Assembly: GCF_050589605.1 (NCBI RefSeq)
Contig: NZ_JBNGOO010000009.1
Direction: 5' to 3' (one strand)
DNA: 64,000 nt
DNA from: Granulosicoccus sp947495035
GTDB lineage: Bacteria > Pseudomonadota > Gammaproteobacteria > Granulosicoccales > Granulosicoccaceae
Positions 1 to 7,468 of the stretch are shown one piece after another. Within the stretch, counting starts at the first letter, position 1; every line of letters starts with the position of its first letter. The position numbers were made by a program, and so were the translations under genes. The notes under the pieces are model-generated. The model was given only the letters and a program-made list of their open reading frames with translations, was not told where the DNA came from and did not search any database.

Positions 1-132
1 ATCAAGCAGAACATCGATGCGTTCGCGCGCTGTCAGCTTGCCCTTGGCATGTTGCTTGTCGATCCGCGCCTGCCCACCACCGAGACGAGCCTTCGCTCGC
101 CGATTCTCCAACTCCTGCGTGATGGCATTCAT
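1..132 (-). CDS. pccB: Propionyl-CoA carboxylase beta subunit, N-terminus only
   Basis: The reverse strand from 132 encodes 44 residues beginning MNAITQELENRR and running through ARLGGGQ and KGKLTARERIDVLLD, then leaves the window. This is the characteristic start of the biotin-dependent carboxyltransferase (beta) subunit of propionyl-CoA carboxylase, which carboxylates propionyl-CoA to methylmalonyl-CoA. A GAGGAG ribosome-binding site lies just upstream of the ATG at 132. The divergent neighbour is a short-chain fatty-acid regulator of the ScfR/RamB type, which supports the assignment. A related acyl-CoA carboxylase beta chain cannot be excluded from 44 residues. Confidence 0.8.
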   Translation of the reverse strand, partial: MNAITQELENRRAKARLGGGQARIDKQHAKGKLTARERIDVLLD

Positions 133-227
133 GGTTGCTACTCCTCATTGGTATCTGACAACCATTGCAATTTTCGAGTCTCATGGCAACTGTATTAAGG
201 CGTCCCGTTGTGAATATTGCAAAACAC

Positions 228-246
228 AGTTTACAAATAGTAAACT
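228..246. promoter_or_regulatory. Perfect inverted repeat, probable regulator operator
   Basis: AGTTTAC-N5-GTAAACT is a perfect 7-bp inverted repeat ending six bases before the regulator's ATG at 253. The same 120-bp divergent region holds TTGCAA-like words at about 164-172 and 215-223 and CTTGCGAAA at 245-253, which recall the TTTGCAAA-type sites of RamB/ScfR regulators. Autoregulation and control of pccB are inferences. Confidence 0.5.
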
Positions 247-252
247 TGCGAA

Positions 253-1671
253 ATGCGAGGACACAAACTCTTCATTGGTGAAAAACTGCGTGCGCTGCGT
301 GAAGAGCACCGCCTGACGCAAGCGCGTTTTGCCGAGCGGCTGGGCATTTCCACCAGCTATCTGAACCAGCTGGAAAACAACCAGCGGCACGCCACCGCCA
401 CGGTACTGCTGGGTCTGGCCGAGCATTTCTCCGTCGATATTGCCAGCCTCTCCAGACAGGACAGTGATCGCCTGCTGGCAACTCTGACCGAAGTCTTCGC
501 CGACCCGCTGCTGAAGGACAGGAGCCCCTCAAGCCGGGAACTGCGTCTTGCCAGTCAGAACTCGCCGGCTGTGGCCATGGCGCTGGTTTCCATGCATCAG
601 GCACTGCGACGCGCGCATGACCAACTTGCCGAACTGGATGACACCATCACCCGAGCGGGCGTCATCGTGCAGGCGACGTCCTATGAGCAGGTGCGCGATT
701 ACTTTCACTTCAACGATAACTATATTCACGAGCTGGACCTGGCCGCGGAGAGCCTGTCCGAGCAGCTCTTCGATGCCAGCGCCAGCGATCGCGACCAATT
801 GCTCATGGAACACTTGCGACGTCAACACAAGGTCAGCATCGGCATTGATCTGGCAGATAACGAGACCATTCGTACCTATGACCCCGAGACTCGACAACTG
901 CATTTGAACAGGCGTCATCCGGCATCTACCCGCGCCTTTCAGATGGCCCACCAGATAGCCCTGCTGGAACAGGCAGACACGATGAACGACATCATCGCAA
1001 AGGCCGGGTTCGGCAATGCCGAAGCCGACAAGGTCTGCCGAATCGGCCTGGCCAACTATTTTGCCGGCGCGCTGTTGATGCCCTATACCCGCTTCCAGAA
1101 ATCGGCTCGCGAGCTGCGCCACGACCTGGTTGACATGGCAGATCGCTTCCAGACCAGCCTCGAACAGGTCTCGCACCGCTTGAGTACACTGCAGCGACCA
1201 GGCCTGCCAGGTGTACCGATCTTCTTCGCACGGCTTGATCGCGCAGGAAACATCACCAAACGCCACAGTGCCACACGATTGCAATTTGCCCGCTTCGGTT
1301 CCGCCTGCCCCTTGTGGAATGCCCACCGGGCGTTCGAATCTCCGGGCCGGATCATTCGCCAGCTTGCCGAGACACCCGATGGTGTGCAATATCTCTGTCT
1401 GGCCTGCACCGTGGACAAACCCACCGGCGGTTTCAAGGATCCGACCCAGCAGTACGCATTGGCACTGGGTTGCGAATACCGTTTCAAGGATGAGTTCGTG
1501 TACAGCGACAATTTCGCCGGCCAACCCCTGGAGAATTTCGAGCCTATCGGCATATCCTGCCGAATCTGCGAGCGGGAGCACTGTGTGCAACGCGCCTTGC
1601 CACCGCTGAAGCGGGCGTTGACCATCGATCAGAACAGTCGCGAATTGATGCCCTATTCGCTGGAGGACTGA
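253..1671 (+). CDS. ScfR/RamB-type short-chain fatty acid regulator
   Basis: The 472-residue product starts with an XRE-type helix-turn-helix (about residues 8-62; LRALREEHRLTQARFAERLG, then STSYLNQLENNQR). A long middle region resembles the degenerate ImmA/IrrE-like part of the family, and the C-terminus carries the conserved Cys cluster GISCRICEREHC. This architecture is that of RamB/ScfR-like regulators, which sense short-chain acyl-CoA and control propionate or glyoxylate genes. It is divergent from pccB, consistent with regulating propionyl-CoA carboxylation. The ATG at 253 is used because the HTH begins within eight residues; no strong ribosome-binding site precedes it, so the message may be nearly leaderless. 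The 3' end overlaps the convergent MgtC-family gene by 19 bases. Confidence 0.85.
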   Translation: MRGHKLFIGEKLRALREEHRLTQARFAERLGISTSYLNQLENNQRHATATVLLGLAEHFSVDIASLSRQDSDRLLATLTEVFADPLLKDRSPSSRELRLASQNSPAVAMALVSMHQALRRAHDQLAELDDTITRAGVIVQATSYEQVRDYFHFNDNYIHELDLAAESLSEQLFDASASDRDQLLMEHLRRQHKVSIGIDLADNETIRTYDPETRQLHLNRRHPASTRAFQMAHQIALLEQADTMNDIIAKAGFGNAEADKVCRIGLANYFAGALLMPYTRFQKSARELRHDLVDMADRFQTSLEQVSHRLSTLQRPGLPGVPIFFARLDRAGNITKRHSATRLQFARFGSACPLWNAHRAFESPGRIIRQLAETPDGVQYLCLACTVDKPTGGFKDPTQQYALALGCEYRFKDEFVYSDNFAGQPLENFEPIGISCRICEREHCVQRALPPLKRALTIDQNSRELMPYSLED

Positions 1672-2177
1672 GAACCTGTTACCGACTTCCCGGCCAGCTC
1701 CTTCGATCCGCAGGCGACCTCCACGTGCCGCAGCAAACCGATGACGATGATCCCGGCAACGCAGGCAATCAGTGCAATGGACCAGTACCCGAGTCCGCAG
1801 GCAAGTCCGATGCTCGCTGCCAGCCACATGCCGGCGCCTGTGGTCAGCCCCTTCACATTGCCCTTGGTATAGACGACAATGCCGGCAGCCAGAAATGCAA
1901 CTCCGCCCGTCACCGCCTCGACCAGACGCAGAGGGTCAAGCCTGAGCGCGCCATAATCGCCCTGCGCCAGCAGCATCAGCTCGATGGTTATGACCGCAAA
2001 GACCGCTGCTGCCGTACCGATGAGCATATGAGTCCTGAGTCCAGCCGTATCCTTGCGTATTTCTCGCTCCAGGCCGATCACGCCACTGAACAAGGCTGCT
2101 CCCGCAACCCGCACGGCAATGACCAGCATCGGCAAACCCTGATCCGTACCAAATTCTGAAAGAAGAGTCTCCAGCAT
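1653..2177 (-). CDS. MgtC/SapB family membrane protein
   Basis: A 174-residue membrane protein with four to five hydrophobic segments and the MgtC/SapB hallmarks: ALFSGVIGLERE near residues 29-39, GLRTHMLIGTAAAVF near 46-60, and FLAAGIVVYTKGNVKGLTTGAGMW near 94-117. The family is linked to Mg2+ homeostasis and modulation of F1Fo ATP synthase, but most members lack a defined transport activity. It is the short form, without the C-terminal soluble domain of Salmonella MgtC. It stands alone, convergent with and overlapping the upstream regulator, so context gives no function. Confidence 0.8.
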   Translation of the reverse strand: MLETLLSEFGTDQGLPMLVIAVRVAGAALFSGVIGLEREIRKDTAGLRTHMLIGTAAAVFAVITIELMLLAQGDYGALRLDPLRLVEAVTGGVAFLAAGIVVYTKGNVKGLTTGAGMWLAASIGLACGLGYWSIALIACVAGIIVIGLLRHVEVACGSKELAGKSVTGSQSSSE

Positions 2178-2206
2178 CTTCGCTCACCGTCATCCGGGTG
2201 GAATCT

Positions 2207-2248
2207 CACGCCACACGCCACACGCCACACGCCACACGCCACACGCAA
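2207..2248. repeat. Heptamer tandem repeat CACGCCA, about six copies
   Basis: Five perfect head-to-tail copies of CACGCCA followed by one CACGCAA. They lie in the 209-bp divergent gap between the MgtC-family gene and the cupin gene. There are no spacers, so it is not a CRISPR. Similar short-unit arrays recur in this window at 29545, 39686 and 48799. Nothing else recognisable is in this gap. Confidence 0.95.
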
Positions 2249-2386
2249 GTCTTTGTCAAACGATAGACTTCAACGGCAATGGTTCAACGGTAATGCAATA
2301 TTTTCACGCCCCTTTCATTCAGGAACAGGCCGATCCCATACAATGGATGCTGCATTTCAATCACCAGCCACCCGAGAGAAACAACC

Positions 2387-2749
2387 ATGCCGGATACCCA
2401 GGTAGTCTCCTTCTCCAACCCACCCGCCTCCAGTTCCAGCCGACGACTGGCTGACTTGCCGGACAGGGTGGTCGATGGCGACCCGCATCATGAAACGCAG
2501 ATACAGTTCGAGAGTGAAGACAAGTCCCTGCTGGCGGGCAGCTGGACCAGCACACCCGGTAAATGGCATGCTTTCACCGACAGAGACGAATTCTGCTACA
2601 TCATCTACGGCCATTGCCGCCTCATCAGCGAAAACGGTGAATCGAACACCTACAAGACCGGTGATGCCTTCCTGATCCCCAATGGCTTCCGGGGCTACTG
2701 GGAAGTCATCGAGGAGACACGCAAGCACTTTGTCATCAGACAGTACTGA
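2387..2749 (+). CDS. Small cupin-domain protein (cupin_3 type)
   Basis: A 120-residue single-domain cupin. The core runs from about residue 45 to the end: WTSTPGKWHAFTDRDEFCYIIYGHCRLISENG, then GDAFLIPNGFRGYWEVIEETRKHFVI. This is the EutQ/ureidoglycine-aminohydrolase-like cupin_3 pattern, usually a small metal-binding barrel of unknown substrate. It is not in an operon; its stop codon directly abuts that of the convergent universal stress gene. No substrate is proposed. Confidence 0.75.
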   Translation: MPDTQVVSFSNPPASSSSRRLADLPDRVVDGDPHHETQIQFESEDKSLLAGSWTSTPGKWHAFTDRDEFCYIIYGHCRLISENGESNTYKTGDAFLIPNGFRGYWEVIEETRKHFVIRQY

Positions 2750-3247
2750 TCAGTCCCTGTCAGAACGATAAGGTACGACCAGCGTCGGGATGGTTGCCCG
2801 GCGCAGGACGCGCTTGGCGGTGGACCCCAGAAACGTCTGGGAAAAACCGTGACTGTGCGCACCCAGTACGATCAGATCGGAATCAAGCTCTTTCGCACGG
2901 CGCAAGATCACTTCCGCCGGATGCCCTTCCACCACTTCGACTTCATCAACCTGCTGCCTTATCGACTGCGAGTCTTCCGGCAAGGCCGACCAGAATCGTT
3001 CCTGTCTGTCTGCCAGCTCCTGTTCGATCGCCTGCTTGCGTGTCTGTAACGCCGACTCACGGGCCTTTTCATCCTGAATGAACAACCTCAGGGTAATGCG
3101 TGCGTCCTCACTCATGGGCTCTGCAACATGCAGGATATGCATGCGCGCCTCGGTGGCCCTGGCCAGGCCGATCGCCTGGTGCAAGGCATAGGTGGAATTG
3201 ACAGACAGATCTGTCGTGAACAGCATTCGGGATATCGTGGAACTCAT
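2750..3247 (-). CDS. Universal stress protein linked to TRAP transporter (TeaD-like)
   Basis: A 165-residue UspA-fold protein. It has the N-terminal strand RMLFTTDLS, a central HILHVAEPM, and the nucleotide-binding tail LIVLGAHSHGFSQTFLGSTAKRVLRRATIPTLVVP (GxHxHG then GSTA/KRVLR). Universal stress proteins often follow dctM genes; TeaD of the ectoine TRAP system binds ATP and modulates transport. The gene starts 23 bases beyond the dctM stop, so it is the last gene of the transporter operon. The ATG at 3247 has an AGGAGG eleven bases upstream; the ATG at 3256 is only two bases from it and is less likely. Confidence 0.85.
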   Translation of the reverse strand: MSSTISRMLFTTDLSVNSTYALHQAIGLARATEARMHILHVAEPMSEDARITLRLFIQDEKARESALQTRKQAIEQELADRQERFWSALPEDSQSIRQQVDEVEVVEGHPAEVILRRAKELDSDLIVLGAHSHGFSQTFLGSTAKRVLRRATIPTLVVPYRSDRD

Positions 3248-3270
3248 GATGCTCATCGCCTCCTGAAGGC

Positions 3271-4611
3271 TCAATAGCCGAAGTACCGCGGCAACCACAG
3301 CGATATCTGCGGGAAGAACGCGATGATGAAGATGGCAGCCGTATTGACCACGGCAAACGGCAAGGCCTTGAGAGAGATCTCCTCGATGGAGATCTTGGAA
3401 ATGCCCGAGGCAATGAACAGATTCTCACCCAGTGGCGGTGTCTGAAAACCGATGCCCAGGGTACAGATCATGACCACACCAAAGTGTATGGGGTCGATGC
3501 CGACGCTGTAGGCTACCGGCAGCATGACCGGCACCAGAATCAGAATGGTCGCCAGTGTCTCCATGAACATGCCGACAAACAACAGAAACACGATGATCAA
3601 GGTCCAGATCACGTAGAGATTGCTGGTGAACGACAACATGCTTTCTGCGATGGTCGCCGGGATCTGGTTCTCGACCAGCAGCCGGCCAAAGACCGTGGCG
3701 GTGAACATGATCAGCAGCACACGCCCTGTCAGCCAGGTGGTGGTTTCCAGGGCGGTGAACAGCTTCTTCCAGCTCATCTCGCGATAGATGAATGTGCCGA
3801 CGATCAAGGTATAGAAGATCGCCACGATGGCGGCTTCGGTCGGTGTGAAGAATCCGGAATAGATACCACCGAGTATGACCACCGGTGCCATCAGCGCCCA
3901 GAAGCCGCGATACAGCTCACACCAGATCTGACGTGAGGACCAGCCTTCCGTAGTCCCCTTGTAGCCATGCTTCTTCGACAGGAAGTAGTTCATCGTCAGC
4001 AGGCTGCCTGCTATCAGAAAGGCGGGCAGAAATCCGGCGATGAACAGCTTGGGAATGGACACTGTCTGGAACACACCGAACTTGTCGACAGCCTCTGGAG
4101 GCGGCGGCATACCCAGAGCTGCAATACCGAAGATGATCATCGGGATGGAGGGCGGGATGACGATACCCAGCCCCCCCGAGGACGCCGTGATGGCCGATGC
4201 GTAGCCCTTGCTGTAACCGCGATCGATCATGGCAGGAATCATCAGCATGCCTACCGCTGCAGTGGTAGCGGGCCCGGACCCGGAAATGGCCCCGAAGAAA
4301 AGACAGGCCACAACGGCTGCCGCCGACATGCCACCGGTAAACGGGCCGGCAAAACTCTCCGCCACGTTGATCAATCGCCGGGACAGTCCTGCTGCCTCCA
4401 TCAGCGCACCAGCGAGTATGAAGGCCGGTAAGGCCATCAGGGGGAACGAGCCTACCGACGTAAAGGCGATCTGCACGAACTTGATCGGGTTGTCGCCAAG
4501 ATAGATGAACGAGATCAGCGTGGACACCCCCAGTGCCACGGTGATCGGTGCGCCGATGAACAGCAGTGCCAGAAAAGATCCGAACAGGATCAGAATGATT
4601 TCACTTTCCAT
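3271..4611 (-). CDS. tauM: TRAP transporter large permease, DctM family (taurine candidate)
   Basis: A 446-residue, very hydrophobic protein of normal length for the DctM/4TMs subunit, with about a dozen membrane segments. Family motifs include PLMALPAFILAGALMEAAGL, FFGAISGSGPATTAAVG, SGGLGIVIPPSIPMIIFG and FTPTEAAIVA. It couples Na+-driven uptake to the periplasmic binding protein. It lies between the small permease and the universal stress gene in a minus-strand operon facing tauX-tauY-xsc, so taurine (TauKLM type) is the likely substrate. The substrate is inferred from context; the permease sequence itself does not reveal it. Confidence 0.85.
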   Translation of the reverse strand: MESEIILILFGSFLALLFIGAPITVALGVSTLISFIYLGDNPIKFVQIAFTSVGSFPLMALPAFILAGALMEAAGLSRRLINVAESFAGPFTGGMSAAAVVACLFFGAISGSGPATTAAVGMLMIPAMIDRGYSKGYASAITASSGGLGIVIPPSIPMIIFGIAALGMPPPPEAVDKFGVFQTVSIPKLFIAGFLPAFLIAGSLLTMNYFLSKKHGYKGTTEGWSSRQIWCELYRGFWALMAPVVILGGIYSGFFTPTEAAIVAIFYTLIVGTFIYREMSWKKLFTALETTTWLTGRVLLIMFTATVFGRLLVENQIPATIAESMLSFTSNLYVIWTLIIVFLLFVGMFMETLATILILVPVMLPVAYSVGIDPIHFGVVMICTLGIGFQTPPLGENLFIASGISKISIEEISLKALPFAVVNTAAIFIIAFFPQISLWLPRYFGY

Positions 4612-4638
4612 TGCCGAGTATTCCCGTTTGATTCTTGA

Positions 4639-5178
4639 TCAGCTTTCGCCGCGTTCGATTTCCGATTTCACTTCATCCAGATCGATGGCATCCGGATCGC
4701 GCATGTCCTGCTTGAGAACCAGCTTCTTGTAATTGACCTGCAGAACCCTGAACGTCATCAACGAGAACGCAATGGGCAGCACGATATACACCCAGCTCAG
4801 ATGAAAACCCATGGTCTGTGACGACTGGAACTTGTTCATCTTGTTGAAGATGAAATCGATGGAGAGATAGATGAACACGACATTGAACGCAATCCAGAAC
4901 AGATCCGCAAAGGCCTCGATGTACTTGATGGCGGAAGCCGGCAGAAACTTGAACTGGAATGTCACCCGGTTGTGGGCTGCCATCTTGGCTGCATAGCTTG
5001 CACCGAAAAACACGAACCAGACAAACATGTAGACAGTCAATTCCTCAAGCCACGAAAAAGAGAAATTGAACAGTGTTCTGACCACCACTTGCAGAAACAG
5101 CAGACAGACAAAGGTGGCCAGCAAGGTGCGGCAAAGATAACTTTCCAGGTTGTCGACAAAGCTCCAGAATCTGTTCAT
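4639..5178 (-). CDS. tauL: TRAP transporter small permease, DctQ family
   Basis: A 179-residue protein with four predicted membrane helices, typical of DctQ. Diagnostic stretches are LLFLQVVVRTLFNFSFSWLEELTVYMFVWFVFFGASYAAK and a fourth helix near residues 120-140. The C-terminal tail is charged and cytoplasmic. It pairs with the large permease 27 bases downstream and the binding protein upstream. The gap to the binding-protein gene is 141 bp and contains a strong stem-loop. Confidence 0.85.
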   Translation of the reverse strand: MNRFWSFVDNLESYLCRTLLATFVCLLFLQVVVRTLFNFSFSWLEELTVYMFVWFVFFGASYAAKMAAHNRVTFQFKFLPASAIKYIEAFADLFWIAFNVVFIYLSIDFIFNKMNKFQSSQTMGFHLSWVYIVLPIAFSLMTFRVLQVNYKKLVLKQDMRDPDAIDLDEVKSEIERGES

Positions 5179-5270
5179 TACACTCTCTGTCTGTTTCGTG
5201 GTTGTATTGTTACTATCGATGTCAGGACTGCTGCCGTCAACCCGTTATCATGGGCAAAACGGATGGGCAT

Positions 5271-5302
5271 TCGAGAGTGCCAGTCTAGACCGGCACTCTC
5301 GA
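5271..5302 (-). promoter_or_regulatory. Intercistronic stem-loop after TRAP binding-protein gene
   Basis: TCGAGAGTGCC at 5271-5281 pairs perfectly with GGCACTCTCGA at 5292-5302 around a 10-base loop that is itself self-complementary (GTCTAGAC). It lies 17 bases past the tauK stop on the transcribed strand. No U-tract follows, so it is more likely a 3'-end stabiliser or processing element giving more binding protein than permease than a full terminator. Confidence 0.7.
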
Positions 5303-5319
5303 TGACCGCCAGACAGACC

Positions 5320-6324
5320 TTATTCCGCGACTGGTTCGCGGCCGATTTCTGCCAGAACGGCATTGAGCTTTTCGATGCCACCGATGCTCTCGTAGAACTT
5401 GGGCCATACCGCCTTGGTAGCCAGTTCGATGAACTCGGCTTCGTCATTTTCAGGGTCGTCAATCTGCATGCCCTTCTCGATCAGGATGTCCTTGATCTCG
5501 GCTTCCTTTTCACGCAGAAATGTTGCCGATGCCTGAGTGGCGGCCTCACCGGCCTTCAGGACGATATCCTGGTCTTCGGCTGAGAGTTCCTGAAAAACCT
5601 GCTCGGAAATCACCAGAGGTTCGATGGAGAAGATGTACCGAATGTTGGTTACATACTTCTGCACTTCGTAGAATTTCATTGCATTGATGGTGGTGTAGGG
5701 ATTGTCCTGACCATCAACCACTTTGGTCTGCAGGCCGGCGAAGGTCTCGGACCAGGCCATGGGCGTTGGGCTGATACCCCAGGACTTGTAGGTATCGATC
5801 ATGATTTCATTCTTGGGAACGCGAATGACCAGCCCTTCAAGATCAGCCACGGACTTTACCGGTTTCTTGGAGTTGGTCAGACGGCGAAAGCCTGTGTAGG
5901 TCCACGCAATGATGCGGACACCTGCGTCCTCGATGGTGTTCTCGGTCAGTTCTGCACCGATGGGGCCTTGCGTCAGCTTCTCCGCATCTTCCAGGCTCAG
6001 GATGACATAGGGCAGTGAGAACACACCGACAGTCGGAGAGAAAGGTGTGATGTTGTTGATGGCAAGCAAGGACATGTCCAGTGTGCCGATCGCCGCTTCA
6101 TTGACCGTGTCCTGCTCTGAACCCAATTGTCCGTTGAGAAAAAGCGTCGCTGTATGTTTGCCACCGGACAGCTCTTCCAGAGCCGAGACAAAACCCAGGC
6201 CCGTCGCTTCCTGGCTGCTGCCACCACTGTCGCCGACGGCGATCTTGAAATTCTTCGCGCTGGCAGGTGCTGCGAACAAGGTGGCAGTAAATGCCGCAAT
6301 GGCAAGTTTCGAAAACAACTTCAT
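5320..6324 (-). CDS. tauK: TRAP periplasmic binding protein, DctP family (taurine candidate)
   Basis: A 334-residue DctP-family receptor. The ATG at 6324 has GGAGA seven bases upstream and opens a clear Sec signal peptide (MKLFSKLAIAAFTATLFAAPASA, cleavage after about residue 23). The mature part shows the FLNGQLGSEQDTVNEAAIGTLDM and TYTGFRRLTNSKKPVKSVADLEGLVIRVP motifs; the latter carries the Arg that normally anchors an acidic ligand group. It heads the TRAP operon and is divergent from the taurine dehydrogenase genes, so the anionic ligand is probably taurine or a related sulfonate. Ligand identity is inferred from context. Confidence 0.85.
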   Translation of the reverse strand: MKLFSKLAIAAFTATLFAAPASAKNFKIAVGDSGGSSQEATGLGFVSALEELSGGKHTATLFLNGQLGSEQDTVNEAAIGTLDMSLLAINNITPFSPTVGVFSLPYVILSLEDAEKLTQGPIGAELTENTIEDAGVRIIAWTYTGFRRLTNSKKPVKSVADLEGLVIRVPKNEIMIDTYKSWGISPTPMAWSETFAGLQTKVVDGQDNPYTTINAMKFYEVQKYVTNIRYIFSIEPLVISEQVFQELSAEDQDIVLKAGEAATQASATFLREKEAEIKDILIEKGMQIDDPENDEAEFIELATKAVWPKFYESIGGIEKLNAVLAEIGREPVAE

Positions 6325-7051
6325 GATCGTTTCTCCGTGGTATGGGGACGACATCGACTATCGATGTGTTGCAGTTGCGCCGAGGACTCATGCGGCGCAA
6401 CGATGACTTCTTCCAATCCTGATCCTGTCAGGCTGTGGAATTTCAAAAGTCCGAAAGAGAGCGTTTTTCATCGAGGGCGTGAGATTCCCGGTGCTCTGAA
6501 TTCGTGGGACAACTTGTAACCGCTAATCGGGTTCACGTCCAGACAACTTTGTCAGTGGCCTCAGACGGAACTGACAGCTGGCCCAAATGTCGTGTTCGAT
6601 TGAACAGGCAAAGTGCAGCCCTGACCATGATTGCACTGATCTGGTTCATCAATCAACTTGTTTACTGCTGCGCAAGAAGTCCCTGACCTAGCCTCAATGA
6701 GACATAAGTCCACGACCAGAAACCGCCTACGGCTCGCGCTATACCGGCGTCTACAGCCGCGTACTCGATATTTCCAAACCTCACTTGGAGTAACCAAGCC
6801 ACGGTTTGCGGAGGGCCGCCCCGAAAACAACTCCGTGCGCGACTGTATTCACCGGTCTATCGCGTTTCTGCTGCGCGTCTTTATGTCTCATTGAGGCCAA
6901 GGCCTGTCCCAGGGTCCATCCGTCTCGACACACACGCTGGCTCCACCGCCGCGTTTTCATTGGTACGTACGCAAACGCCCCAGTCCCCCTAAGATCCATC
7001 ACCAAGAGACCTGCTCCTGGTGTCTCAGCTTACTCAGGGAAACAGAAACCG
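6325..7051. other. Long divergent intergenic region of the taurine unit
   Basis: This 727-bp gap separates the divergent tauK and tauX starts and must hold both promoters. No convincing gene is present: short frames here have no family features, and the extended frame starting at 6806 only gains meaning from the tauX start at 7052. Its one clear structure is the inverted-repeat-bounded segment at 6691-6897. I did not recognise TauR-type direct repeats, and no MocR/TauR regulator gene lies nearby. Confidence 0.6.
6691..6897. repeat. Segment bounded by long imperfect inverted repeats (MITE-like)
   Basis: GCCTCAATGAGACATAA at 6691-6707 recurs as its exact reverse complement at 6881-6897. Inward of this, further matching blocks are CAGAAA, an ATA-ACCGG-like block and TACAG, in the same order on both arms, so each arm is about 50 bp with gaps. 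The enclosed segment is about 207 bp and encodes nothing recognisable. A non-autonomous element or the remnant of one is the simplest reading. No clear target-site duplication was seen. Confidence 0.55.
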
Positions 7052-7438
7052 ATGTCCAACGAACTCACTGCAGCAGACCTTGCCGCAACCTTCGACGCCT
7101 TCAATCGCCATGACATCGAGGGTGTCATGACCTGCTTCGCCGACGACTGCGTGTTCTACACGGTCGGTGGACCCGAAGTGCACGGCAGCAAGATCGAAGG
7201 CAAGGAAGCCATCGCCAAGGCATTCAGCGCTGTCTGGGCAGGCATGAAGGACGCCCACTGGGATCACCACAGCCACTTCGTACACGGTGACCGTGCCGTT
7301 TCCGAGTGGACTTTCTCCGGTACCAATGCCGATGGCTCTCGCGTTGAAGCGCAGGGAGCAGACCTGTTCACATTGCGCGACGGCAAGATCATTGTCAAAC
7401 AGGCGTTGCGCAAGGATCGCCCTCTCCAACAATCCTGA
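7052..7438 (+). CDS. tauX: Taurine dehydrogenase small subunit, SnoaL/NTF2-like
   Basis: A 128-residue NTF2-fold protein: LAATFDAFNRHDIEGVMTCFADDCVFYTVGGPE near the N-terminus, then GKEAIAKAFSAVWAGM and VSEWTFSGTNADGSRVEAQGADLFTLRDGKI. It is followed 30 bases later by a DadA-like flavoprotein and xsc, the arrangement of tauXY, where the small subunit accompanies the FAD subunit of taurine dehydrogenase. The ATG at 7052 is preferred over a longer in-frame extension because it starts just before the fold and has AGGGA upstream. The name rests on the tauX-tauY-xsc context. Confidence 0.75.
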   Translation: MSNELTAADLAATFDAFNRHDIEGVMTCFADDCVFYTVGGPEVHGSKIEGKEAIAKAFSAVWAGMKDAHWDHHSHFVHGDRAVSEWTFSGTNADGSRVEAQGADLFTLRDGKIIVKQALRKDRPLQQS

Positions 7439-7468
7439 TAGTTTCTCTTCCGCAGGAAGTCTGCCGCC

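Noticed and set aside
529..1827. 432-codon minus-strand frame
   Set aside because: It is antisense to the ScfR-type regulator and shows no domain features.
6691..6897. Integron attC site
   Set aside because: The outer GCCT/AGGC ends look similar, but the spacing (207 bp) and lack of GTTAGGC-type core sites argue against it.
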